A stretch of DNA of 21,681 nucleotides from a virus. Positions 13,583-20,498 of this stretch are shown in pieces. Position 1 is the stretch's first letter. Each line of letters opens with the position of its first letter. The notes beneath the pieces are model-generated. The model saw nothing but the letters and a program-made list of their open reading frames with translations, was not told the DNA's origin and searched no databases. The position numbers and the translations under genes are program-made. The stretch lies in IMG/VR virus record IMGVR_UViG_3300010354_000792, positions 1-21,681 of that record. One strand, written 5' to 3'.

Positions 13583-13996
13583 ATGCCAAGATATAAAGGA
13601 CCAAAACTATCACCCTATGAAAGATTAATGATGCGTACTAAAAAACATGAAAATGGTTGTTGGTTATGGTTAGGCGCAACTAATAACGCAGGCTTTGGTT
13701 TGATTAAAAGCGAAGATCCAGGTAAAATGGTTACTGTACATAGAGTTATGGCAGAACATTTAGGTTGGAATATTGATAACGTAGAAGTACAACATACATG
13801 TACAAATTATACTTGTGTTAATCCTGATCATTTAGTATTAGGTAACAAAGTTGATCGTTATATTACATTATATAAAAGACATGAAAGTCCATTTAAAAGA
13901 TTATGGAAAGATCCTGTCAGAACATGTCCACACTGTGGTGGCACAAGTACTTTCAATAAAATACATATTAAACATAGTAATTGTGGCAGTAATTAA
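13583..13996 (+). CDS. HNH endonuclease with C-terminal zinc finger
   Basis: 137 aa. HNH motif: His71 (VQHTC), Asn80 and His83 (CVNPDHL), with structural Cys73 and Cys78. The end carries C115-X2-C118-X12-H131-X2-C134 (TCPHCGG, then HSNC), a zinc finger known from phage HNH homing enzymes. Located between terL and the portal. Either a packaging-associated HNH nuclease, which several phages require next to TerL, or a free-standing homing endonuclease; the extra finger favours homing. Strong AAGGAG ribosome binding site; the gene starts 12 nt after terL. Confidence 0.85.
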   Translation: MPRYKGPKLSPYERLMMRTKKHENGCWLWLGATNNAGFGLIKSEDPGKMVTVHRVMAEHLGWNIDNVEVQHTCTNYTCVNPDHLVLGNKVDRYITLYKRHESPFKRLWKDPVRTCPHCGGTSTFNKIHIKHSNCGSN

Positions 13997-14001
13997 CACG
14001 C

Positions 14002-14009
14002 ATAAATAC
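14002..14009 (+). promoter_or_regulatory. ATAAATAC late-type promoter
   Basis: ATAAATAC lies 22 nt before the ATG at 14032, with AGGG in between. It separates the HNH gene from the portal/capsid genes and could boost structural gene expression. Confidence 0.5.
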
Positions 14010-14031
14010 AATATCACACAGGGTATAAATT

Positions 14032-14340
14032 ATGGATTTTGAAATGATGGTTGAGATGTATGTCATCTCTAAATTCTACATTCCACAAGATGATCATTAT
14101 GACCTTGCCAAAGATGTTGTACGTTACTTAACTGATATGGGTCACGACGATGTTGAAATAGAACGTGCATTTGGTGAGTTTCCTGAAATGATGAAAGCAC
14201 TTGATGAATATTCAGTATATACACAAGAAACTGAAGATGTTATGGATATGGATCCAGAAGAATACGCTGCTATGGAAAAAGAAGAATACCTTGATGAAAA
14301 ATTCGGTGGCGATTACTACGAATATCTTGACGAAGAATAA
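14032..14340 (+). CDS. Highly acidic protein of unknown function, 102 aa
   Basis: Strongly acidic, especially in the last 50 residues (TEDVMDMDPEEYAAMEKEEY and a DYYEYLDEE end), with an N-terminal helical part containing AKDVVRYLTDMGHDDVEIER. Immediately upstream of the portal gene (18 nt). Not recognised. Acidity and position might suggest a DNA mimic or a small assembly factor, but there is no motif to prove this. Confidence 0.7.
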   Translation: MDFEMMVEMYVISKFYIPQDDHYDLAKDVVRYLTDMGHDDVEIERAFGEFPEMMKALDEYSVYTQETEDVMDMDPEEYAAMEKEEYLDEKFGGDYYEYLDEE

Positions 14341-14358
14341 TCGTCTACGGAAACAAAT

Positions 14359-15960
14359 ATGCACGCACAAGAATTAATACACAAAAATCACATTTACAAT
14401 GCCCTTTATGAACAAATGCTTGCCTATCAATATGCCTATCTTGGCGGATATGTTTTTAAAACATATGTGCGTAAAAAGCGTCCCAGTGAAGATAGCAATC
14501 TATGGCAAGATTTAGTTAATAATACAGTAGCACAACCTGTTTGTAGATATATCGTTGATACAATCAATGATGTTTTGTTTGAGCCAGGCATTAAACGCGA
14601 TTTAAAGTTCTGTACACCAGATGGAAGATATATTGATCCAACAAACACTGATTGGAGTCAATTATTTTTATTAGATTGTGATTTACAAAATCGTAGTCTA
14701 AACAGTTTCATGGAAGGTGTAGGACAACTATCTAGTATCTTTGGACATTGTTGGGTATTTGTTGATATGCCACAACAAATGGAAGGTAATTTAGGTAGAC
14801 CCTATGTTGTAAGCATGAGTCCATTGAATATATGGGATTGGAAGTGGGAATGGTTCGGTGGCAAACCATTAGTCAAATATGTCAAAGTATTAGAAAGTGA
14901 AGATAAGCATGATTGGTATATTAAATGCTATCATCTTGGCACAAGTACAACACCAAGTTACTGGGTAAGTTATAGAGTAGGTAAAGCAATTAGTCAAAAC
15001 GATGTTGAAGAATTAGGTCGTGGCGAATATCCTGCAGGTATGGCATTGCCTGCATTTATCGTATATGGTCGTCGTGATCCACGCAGCATGGACTTTGGTG
15101 TTAGTGATATTGATAGCGCAAGTGACGCACAACGCGAACATTACAAACTAGAATGCGAAGCCTATACTGCAATACAATTTGCACACACATTGATTCGTGC
15201 AGATAAAGGTGTTGCTATTCCTGTACATGCTGGTGCAATCGTTCGTGCTAGCGAAGGTCAAGTAGAAACAATACCAGTAAACACAGGCGATGTTGACGCA
15301 GTATTAAAGAAACAAAATGATATATTGGAACACATTGAAGCATTAACAGGATTAGGTGGCTTACGCAATAGTAAGAACCAATTAGCCAGTGGTGTTGCAA
15401 TTATTGAAGAACGCAAACAATTACATCGTCTTGCAAAAAGTAAAGCAAGACAAATGGAAGTTGCAGAAGAAATGATTTTTACATTTGCCAGTCGCTTTAT
15501 GAATATGCGTTGGGCAGGTGAAGTAATCTATAACACAGATTATGAAGCACATGACACAAATTATAGAATGGCATTGATCAAAGAAGCAAAACTTCTTGTA
15601 CAAAATAATCCTATAATTGATAGTTTGATTAGCAAAGAAATTATTGGTATGCTTGCTCCTGATGAGGATGTACCACAGTATGAACAAGCATATATTAATA
15701 CAATTGCTGATCCACAAGTTAAAGATTTAATGACCCGTGAAAATGAGCAAGTATTGAGTCGTGATTTAGGTAGTCAGATACCAACAGCAGAAGATTTTGG
15801 TATGAGTGAACCTACATATGGCGATGATACTGCTATGGATAGTGGTGAAGGTGATGGACTTGATGGTGGCGTAGGAACTCCTATATCAAGTACAGGACCA
15901 AGTTTCTATACACAACAAGCAGTAGCAGTACAATTACAAGGCATTAACACAGGTCGATGA
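14359..15960 (+). CDS. Portal protein
   Basis: 533 aa, the size of tailed-phage portals. Helical wing and stem pattern: an N-terminal YGGYVFK-like clamp region, AQPVCRYIVDTINDVLFEPG, the core SMSPLNIWDWKWEWFGGK, the TGLGGLRNSKNQLASGVAII segment followed by a long basic helix, and a flexible acidic C terminus. It forms the dodecameric ring at one capsid vertex, docking TerL during packaging and the adaptor afterwards. Position between the terminase and scaffold fits. No clear Shine-Dalgarno sequence: CTACGGAAACAAAT precedes ATG. Confidence 0.88.
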   Translation: MHAQELIHKNHIYNALYEQMLAYQYAYLGGYVFKTYVRKKRPSEDSNLWQDLVNNTVAQPVCRYIVDTINDVLFEPGIKRDLKFCTPDGRYIDPTNTDWSQLFLLDCDLQNRSLNSFMEGVGQLSSIFGHCWVFVDMPQQMEGNLGRPYVVSMSPLNIWDWKWEWFGGKPLVKYVKVLESEDKHDWYIKCYHLGTSTTPSYWVSYRVGKAISQNDVEELGRGEYPAGMALPAFIVYGRRDPRSMDFGVSDIDSASDAQREHYKLECEAYTAIQFAHTLIRADKGVAIPVHAGAIVRASEGQVETIPVNTGDVDAVLKKQNDILEHIEALTGLGGLRNSKNQLASGVAIIEERKQLHRLAKSKARQMEVAEEMIFTFASRFMNMRWAGEVIYNTDYEAHDTNYRMALIKEAKLLVQNNPIIDSLISKEIIGMLAPDEDVPQYEQAYINTIADPQVKDLMTRENEQVLSRDLGSQIPTAEDFGMSEPTYGDDTAMDSGEGDGLDGGVGTPISSTGPSFYTQQAVAVQLQGINTGR

Positions 15961-15994
15961 TTTTCGTTTGTTACGTTATAACTAAAGAGGAAAT

Positions 15995-16768
15995 ATGACA
16001 GAAAATAACATCGTTGGCTCCGATACAGCCGCCCCTGAAGTAGCACAGGACAATAACGCTACAGATGGTAAAGTGAACCCAGGTGCTATACGCAAAAGCA
16101 CTACACAAACATTATTGAACGCATTGTCACAAGCAAGCGGTCAACAATTTGAAAGTGTAGAGGCAGCATTAGCATATGTGGCACGCACATCATCTCACGT
16201 TGGCAACGTAAAGCCAGTGGAAGCAGAGACTACAGAACCACGCATGGGGCGTGAGGAGTCATCTGACAATACCGATTTGCGTGAACAGTTCAGTAAGTTA
16301 CAACGCGATTTACAAAGTAAAGAAAGAGCATTGAGACAGAAAGAACTTGACGCAGAAATTATTCGTACTATGGGCGAAAAATTTGACCCTGACTTGCTTG
16401 ATTATGCATTACAGAAAGTGAAATCAAACATACAGTTTAAGCGCGATGGATCATTTGCTATCGTCAATCAAAAGGGACAAGAACGTTATGGTATGGACGG
16501 TAATCCACTTACATTAGCCGGTTTGATTAATGAAGTAGCCCAAGGCAATCCAAAGTTACTTAAGGGTGGAAATGGTCAAAGCGGTTCTGGATTAAAGCCG
16601 GGACAGGGTAATTTTGCTGGTGCGCCAACAGATGCTATACCTGATTATAGTCAAGATCCTGCAGCCTTCAACGCTTGGGCTGCAAAACAAGGTCTTGGTA
16701 AGGGTACAGGTCTAAAGGCAACTAAAGTAAGTGCTACAGTCTCGTCAATGTCTAGAAAATTATTTTAA
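15995..16768 (+). CDS. Capsid scaffold protein
   Basis: 257 aa between portal and capsid genes. A polar N terminus (APEVAQDNNATDGK) is followed by a charged coiled coil at about residues 93-125 (DLREQFSKLQRDLQSKERAL, RQKELDAEIIRT), then a conserved scaffold-type segment (FDPDLLDYALQKVKSNIQF; PLTLAGLINEVAQGNPKLLK) and a Gly-rich tail ending in a basic SSMSRKLF. It should template procapsid assembly and leave or be retained before packaging. No protease motif was seen. Ribosome binding site AGAGGAAA. Confidence 0.82.
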   Translation: MTENNIVGSDTAAPEVAQDNNATDGKVNPGAIRKSTTQTLLNALSQASGQQFESVEAALAYVARTSSHVGNVKPVEAETTEPRMGREESSDNTDLREQFSKLQRDLQSKERALRQKELDAEIIRTMGEKFDPDLLDYALQKVKSNIQFKRDGSFAIVNQKGQERYGMDGNPLTLAGLINEVAQGNPKLLKGGNGQSGSGLKPGQGNFAGAPTDAIPDYSQDPAAFNAWAAKQGLGKGTGLKATKVSATVSSMSRKLF

Positions 16769-16790
16769 GCCAAATTAAAGGAGAATTAAA

Positions 16791-17864
16791 ATGGCATATG
16801 TACTAGGCGGTGGCAATAATGAAGCCGATGGTTTTACAACTGCAATCGCAAATTTCGCTTTACGTGCAATGCACGAAAGCACAGGTCTAGTGGACTACAC
16901 AACTGTAGTTGCTCCTAATCAGGGTAACCAGTACTTAGTTCCACAGTTCGCACCAATCACTTACCAGGATTACTTACCAAATGCTAACGCTGCAAACGGC
17001 GGATTTGGTAGCAACACTGGTGGTGCAGTTGAACAGAATCCTTCATTGGGTCAAGGTTCAATCACAGCAAGCCCAGCAGTAGCAGCCACAGCATTCGATA
17101 TATTCTATGCTTGGACTACTAGTTTTGAACTTGCTGCAACATTGGGTGCAGAACTTGGTGAATCATATGGTGAAAAGGTTGATCAGCGCGTATGCGATGC
17201 ATTCCTTTCATTCAAAGCAACACCAAGCAACACTAACTATTCACCAACTCCACTTGACGGCTTTGCTCGTCCAACACAGTTAGGTGCAATGGAATTGTTA
17301 CAGGCTGGACTACCAAGCAACACTGCTGGTTGGACAGTAGGTTTCAGTTCAAGCAGCGTACTAGAATGCATACGTAACATCAAGCAGAACTACAAGGTTG
17401 CACGCCTACCAGGCGCACCAATCATTGTTCTTGATAGCAATGGCGAATCATATCCAGGTAACGTAGCAGGACAAGATGGATCTTCAATGACTCGTCTACT
17501 TGCTGAATTAACTGGCGGCGCTGTAAACAATCCAACATATGGTGGTGGTTCAGCATTGTCAGCACTAGGAAACGAATTGTTAGCAACTGGTAAATTAGAT
17601 AATGTTTACGGCTGTAAAGTCGCATTCACTACATTCTTACCTGCTGCAACACGCCCTGTTCTTGGTCAAGGTTCAAACTCAAACGTCATTGTAGGTGCTT
17701 ACTTCCACGAGTCAGCAATCTTCACAGTATTGAAAGAAGGTCTACAAATCAAGATGGGTGAGAAGCCAGGCGGATTACAGATGTGGTTAACTGGTGTTGC
17801 TTACATGGGTGCAGGCGTAGCCGATCCAAGACGCGGTGGAGCAATTAATATTATTCAAGTCTAA
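16791..17864 (+). CDS. Major capsid protein
   Basis: 357 aa, directly after the scaffold gene with a strong AAGGAG site. Gly/Ala/Asn-rich with a beta-rich body; a long N-terminal arm with VVAPNQGNQYLVPQFAPITY, helix ELGESYGEKVDQRVCDAFLS (spine-helix-like), and C-terminal VGAYFHESAIFTVLKEGLQI and a GGAINIIQV end. This pattern fits HK97-fold capsid proteins without an obvious cleaved delta domain. Codon use is relatively C-rich at third positions compared with neighbours, as expected for the most abundant virion protein. No protease gene is visible, so no maturation cleavage is expected. Confidence 0.9.
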   Translation: MAYVLGGGNNEADGFTTAIANFALRAMHESTGLVDYTTVVAPNQGNQYLVPQFAPITYQDYLPNANAANGGFGSNTGGAVEQNPSLGQGSITASPAVAATAFDIFYAWTTSFELAATLGAELGESYGEKVDQRVCDAFLSFKATPSNTNYSPTPLDGFARPTQLGAMELLQAGLPSNTAGWTVGFSSSSVLECIRNIKQNYKVARLPGAPIIVLDSNGESYPGNVAGQDGSSMTRLLAELTGGAVNNPTYGGGSALSALGNELLATGKLDNVYGCKVAFTTFLPAATRPVLGQGSNSNVIVGAYFHESAIFTVLKEGLQIKMGEKPGGLQMWLTGVAYMGAGVADPRRGGAINIIQV

Positions 17865-17894
17865 TTGAATTAATTTGCATAGGAAACAAATAAA

Positions 17895-18422
17895 ATGTCA
17901 GTACCATATCAAAGAGTAAGCAATGCAACAGTACAGGATATCATATTTTATGATCCTGCTGCTGAACGCCGCGCAGCACAAATGCAAGTAAATTGGGACG
18001 AGTACTTCAAAGTAGGTAGTCAAGAAATCCTTTATCAACTTGAATTTGGTTGGTGGCCAAAGTATTGCGATACTGTGTTAGGTGCGACATATTACACTAA
18101 CTTACCTAATGGTAGTTTAATTTCTGCATTCAATCCTAGTTTGCTCATTAAAAGTGATCAAACATTGATACGCCTTGATACTTTCATGGCTGTTAAGATA
18201 TTCTATGAAAGCATAGTATCAGATGTTAGCAACGTCAACGATGTTGATAGAACTAACTTTGACCATGCATTACGTAGATATCAGTTTGAATGGGAAAAAG
18301 CACTACAGTTAATGAATTTCTATGATCTGAACCAAGACGCTCCTAATGGACCCACAACGAAGTTAGAAGAAAATTGGACAGCAGACGTAGATTACTTTAA
18401 CAATGATCGTAGGTATTTCTAA
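17895..18422 (+). CDS. Head-tail adaptor protein (probable)
   Basis: 175 aa after the capsid gene, with AGGAAAC. Helical, aromatic-rich: YQRVSNATVQDIIFYDPAAE, FKVGSQEILYQLEFGWWPKY, then an FDHALRRYQFEWEKALQLMN helix. Length and position match connector proteins that close the portal and attach the tail. Its stop overlaps the next ATG (TAATG). The specific connector type is not certain. Confidence 0.7.
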   Translation: MSVPYQRVSNATVQDIIFYDPAAERRAAQMQVNWDEYFKVGSQEILYQLEFGWWPKYCDTVLGATYYTNLPNGSLISAFNPSLLIKSDQTLIRLDTFMAVKIFYESIVSDVSNVNDVDRTNFDHALRRYQFEWEKALQLMNFYDLNQDAPNGPTTKLEENWTADVDYFNNDRRYF

Positions 18423-18838
18423 TGAGTAATGTTCCACTAATTGTCAAGCAAAATGTAATTGATTACATTAAGGTTGTTGCCGACACTTTGATTCCAATAG
18501 TCGAAGTGTCTGGCATCTATCCTAGTGCTGATGATATAGTGCCATATGGTATCTATGTTGATGACGTTTCTACAATTAATAGAGAGGTTTATCAATTAGG
18601 AACACAACCTTGTGGAAGTATCTACACCATGACAGATCAGTTTCAAATTTTATTTGTTAGTATTCAAGACGATCCTAAATGGATTTATATTGAAGAACGT
18701 ATACAAAATATGAGTGCTGACACTACATTTTTTAGTGGTTACTTTCAAGTAACTTTTACACAAAATGTAGTCATTGGTAATCGTAGTGAAAAACGTACCT
18801 ATGTATTTGATTTAAAACGCTTGAATTTTAATGATTGA
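18422..18838 (+). CDS. Tail completion/terminator protein (probable)
   Basis: 138 aa with TAATG coupling to the adaptor. Alpha-beta pattern: a helix at the N terminus (VKQNVIDYIKVVADTLIPIV), beta strands (YGIYVDDVSTI, FQILFVSIQDDP) and a helix-strand pair near the end (YFQVTFTQNVVIGN). This matches small tail terminator or gpU-like proteins that cap the tube. Supported mainly by gene order. Confidence 0.65.
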   Translation: MSNVPLIVKQNVIDYIKVVADTLIPIVEVSGIYPSADDIVPYGIYVDDVSTINREVYQLGTQPCGSIYTMTDQFQILFVSIQDDPKWIYIEERIQNMSADTTFFSGYFQVTFTQNVVIGNRSEKRTYVFDLKRLNFND

Positions 18839-18862
18839 GCCAACAGTTAAAGGAGAATTACA

Positions 18863-19390
18863 ATGGCAACAATAACAGTTACAGAGCCAACTACATTTCC
18901 GGCTTTGATATTGTCAACTGATATTGCTGGATTTAATTCAGCAAATGGTTATTTTGGTGCCAACGCGAATGCCAATACATTACTAAACGTAACATGCCTA
19001 CAAGATGTTACTGTAACTAATGGTACTGGTATTTTTAGTTGGACTGATTTTTGCAGTGCATCAATCAACAAAGTAACTACACCTAGTGATAATGAAATTA
19101 GCACTAATATCGTCATAGATCCTAACGTGTTCTTTGGCGTATCAGGTGCTGTAGCAAGTTCAGCAAAACAATTAGGTGTCAGTGGAATATCAAATGATCG
19201 CGTTGAAGTAGCATTTAGATTTCAATTAAATGATCCTACAGCAAACGCAACACCGGATGCTAATGTATATTGCTATACCGGAGTCGGATATATCAGTAGC
19301 GTAGCACCAACAGTATCACCAGATGCCCCAGTTTGGGTATCACCGCTAACTATTGCGGTCAATGGTGACCTAACTGCATTCAAATCTTGA
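18863..19390 (+). CDS. Major tail tube protein (probable)
   Basis: 175 aa, beta-rich, Thr/Asn/Ala/Ser-heavy: MATITVTEPTTFPALILSTD, LNVTCLQDVTVTNGTGIF, and a C terminus with VWVSPLTIAVNGDLTAFKS. Strong AAGGAGAATT ribosome binding site and a terminator immediately after, as for an abundant structural protein made in excess over downstream tail genes. The position before the tail chaperones fits the tube protein. Only one such gene and no sheath gene are present. Confidence 0.75.
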   Translation: MATITVTEPTTFPALILSTDIAGFNSANGYFGANANANTLLNVTCLQDVTVTNGTGIFSWTDFCSASINKVTTPSDNEISTNIVIDPNVFFGVSGAVASSAKQLGVSGISNDRVEVAFRFQLNDPTANATPDANVYCYTGVGYISSVAPTVSPDAPVWVSPLTIAVNGDLTAFKS

Positions 19391-19404
19391 TATGCATAAC
19401 AAAG

Positions 19405-19431
19405 GAGAGCAGAGAAATCTGCTCTCTTTTT
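19405..19431 (+). terminator. Strong terminator after the tail tube gene
   Basis: GAGAGCAGA (19405-19413), GAAA tetraloop, TCTGCTCTC (19418-19426), then T5. A 9-bp GC-rich stem with a GNRA loop. It would stop most transcripts, reducing expression of the chaperone and tape measure genes relative to the capsid and tube proteins. Confidence 0.9.
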
Positions 19432-19445
19432 ATATAGGTGAACAA

Positions 19446-19634
19446 ATGACAAATCAAATACTAACAACAACTGAAGAAAAATTACGTAGCCTCATAGCAG
19501 ACGAGGCAAAATTAGTTCCAATGTTAAGTAACATGGAAGCAACAATAAGGCAAATGAAAGCCAAACAAGCATTTCGTATCGCATTGCTCAATCAACTTTT
19601 GGAAGAGCATTACGATAAATACAGTGGTAATTAA
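19446..19634 (+). CDS. Small helical protein, 62 aa
   Basis: Start at ATG 19446 with AGGTGA 4 nt upstream. An in-frame ATG at 19392 is rejected because its coding sequence would pass through the terminator. Nearly all helix (TEEKLRSLIADEAKLVPMLS, then MKAKQAFRIALLNQLLEEHY), possibly a small coiled coil. No family recognised; a minor tail-assembly factor is plausible from position. Confidence 0.65.
   Translation: MTNQILTTTEEKLRSLIADEAKLVPMLSNMEATIRQMKAKQAFRIALLNQLLEEHYDKYSGN
19615..19622 (+). promoter_or_regulatory. ATAAATAC late-type box
   Basis: ATAAATAC lies in the last codons of the 62-aa gene and 31 nt before the chaperone ATG at 19654. Since it is in coding sequence it could be chance, but it would bypass the terminator at 19405. 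Confidence 0.3.
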
Positions 19635-19653
19635 TAAATTAAGGAGATAACAA

Positions 19654-19950
19654 ATGAAACTATCACAAATCTGTTCAGAACCAAAACTTGTCGAAATAAA
19701 ATTAGATGACAAGGATGTAGTTAAAGAATATGGTGAAGCATTAACATTTTATACATGGGATCGTCAGCCTATGGATGTGTTTATGCGTCTTGCTAATATA
19801 GATCAAAAAAATACTGGCGATCTTATTAATATTGTTAAAACATTGATACTTGACGAAGAAGGTAAACAAGTTCTCAATGATAAAAATATGTTGCCAACCA
19901 GCGTATTGATGAAAGCAATTGCTAAGGTGACCGAACAGTTGGGAAAATAA
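19654..19950 (+). CDS. Tail assembly chaperone, short form (lambda gpG-like)
   Basis: 98 aa with strong AAGGAG. Content: KLVEIKLDDKDVVKEYGEAL, TWDRQPMDVFMRLANIDQKN and a C-terminal helix KAIAKVTEQLGK. It lies just before the tape measure cluster, as expected for the gpG-like chaperone. It ends TTG GGA AAA TAA, where a -1 slip at GGGAAAA joins it to the next frame, giving a long form of 184 aa (19654-20207). The short form is the main product; the long form recruits the tail tube protein in lambda-type systems. Confidence 0.85.
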   Translation: MKLSQICSEPKLVEIKLDDKDVVKEYGEALTFYTWDRQPMDVFMRLANIDQKNTGDLINIVKTLILDEEGKQVLNDKNMLPTSVLMKAIAKVTEQLGK

Positions 19951-19990
19951 CAAATGACTCCATCGACATTAAAAGTCCTAAGATGGTGTC
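19924..19990 (+). promoter_or_regulatory. -1 programmed ribosomal frameshift signal
   Basis: Slippery heptamer GGGAAAA (19941-19947) in frame G GGA AAA, immediately followed by the zero-frame stop TAA. A Shine-Dalgarno-like AAGGTGA (19924-19930) lies 10 nt upstream, as in the E. coli dnaX site. An 8-of-9-bp hairpin, GACTCCATC with GATGGTGTC (19956-19964/19982-19990), starts 8 nt downstream. All three elements of an efficient bacterial -1 site are present. Lambda uses the related GGGAAAG in the same gene pair. Confidence 0.85.
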
Positions 19991-20207
19991 AATTTTACAG
20001 GTTGATGGACTTGGAAAACGATATGGATTGTTACCAAGTGAGGTTATAAGTAGGGGAAATACATTTGATTTGTATATTATGGATTGTGCATTGACTTTTG
20101 AACATCACCAACATAAAAAAGCAATGAATAATGGAAAAGATCCAATGCCAGAATATACACAAGAACAGTTAGTAAATATTTTTAACAAGGGTCAAGGTAA
20201 AGTATGA
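19947..20207 (+). CDS. Tail assembly chaperone, frameshifted C-terminal part (gpT-like)
   Basis: Read in the -1 frame after the slip at 19941-19947, adding 86 residues to the 98-aa chaperone. The sequence begins ITNDSIDIKSPKMVSILQVD and continues KRYGLLPSEVISRGNTFDLY, the typical second-half helix of siphovirus GT chaperones, then a HHQHKK segment. The internal ATG at 19983 is within the stimulatory hairpin and has no ribosome binding site, so an independent product from there is unlikely. The stop overlaps the next ATG. Confidence 0.82.
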   Translation: MTNDSIDIKSPKMVSILQVDGLGKRYGLLPSEVISRGNTFDLYIMDCALTFEHHQHKKAMNNGKDPMPEYTQEQLVNIFNKGQGKV

Positions 20208-20497
20208 TAAGTGGTAAAATTACAATAAAAAATAATATTAGTCCTTTGTTAAAGAAACAAGTAAAGGAAATACAACAATTGCCACAAGAAGCGTATAAAG
20301 TTTTTGTACAAGAAACACCTATACAACGTGGTAATGCTAGACGTAATACAAAATTAAAAAATAAAACTATAGAAGCAAATTATCCATATGCAAAACGTTT
20401 AAATGAAGGGTATAGTAAACAAAGTCCTGCAGGTATGGTAAAACCTACGGAAGAATTTATTGCTAAACAATTTGTTAAAATTATAACAGGAAAATAA
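20204..20497 (+). CDS. Small tail or neck protein, 97 aa
   Basis: ATG overlaps the chaperone stop (ATGA). Basic, with QETPIQRGNARRNTKLKNKT and ANYPYAKRLNEGYSKQSPAG, then MVKPTEEFI. This pattern (TPI-x-x-GNA, YAKRLNEGYS) is a recurring phage family resembling HK97 gp10-type head-tail joining or tail-completion proteins. Gene order puts it between the chaperones and the tape measure gene, so it is probably a minor tail or joining protein. Confidence 0.65.
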   Translation: MISGKITIKNNISPLLKKQVKEIQQLPQEAYKVFVQETPIQRGNARRNTKLKNKTIEANYPYAKRLNEGYSKQSPAGMVKPTEEFIAKQFVKIITGK

Positions 20498-20498
20498 A

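Noticed and set aside
19392-19445. Upstream ATG at 19392 for the 62-aa gene
   Set aside because: Its first 18 codons are the terminator hairpin at 19405-19431; ATG 19446 has a proper AGGTGA site.
19983-20207. Independent gene starting at ATG 19983
   Set aside because: No ribosome binding site, start codon lies in the stimulatory hairpin, and the frame is continuous with the -1 slip product.
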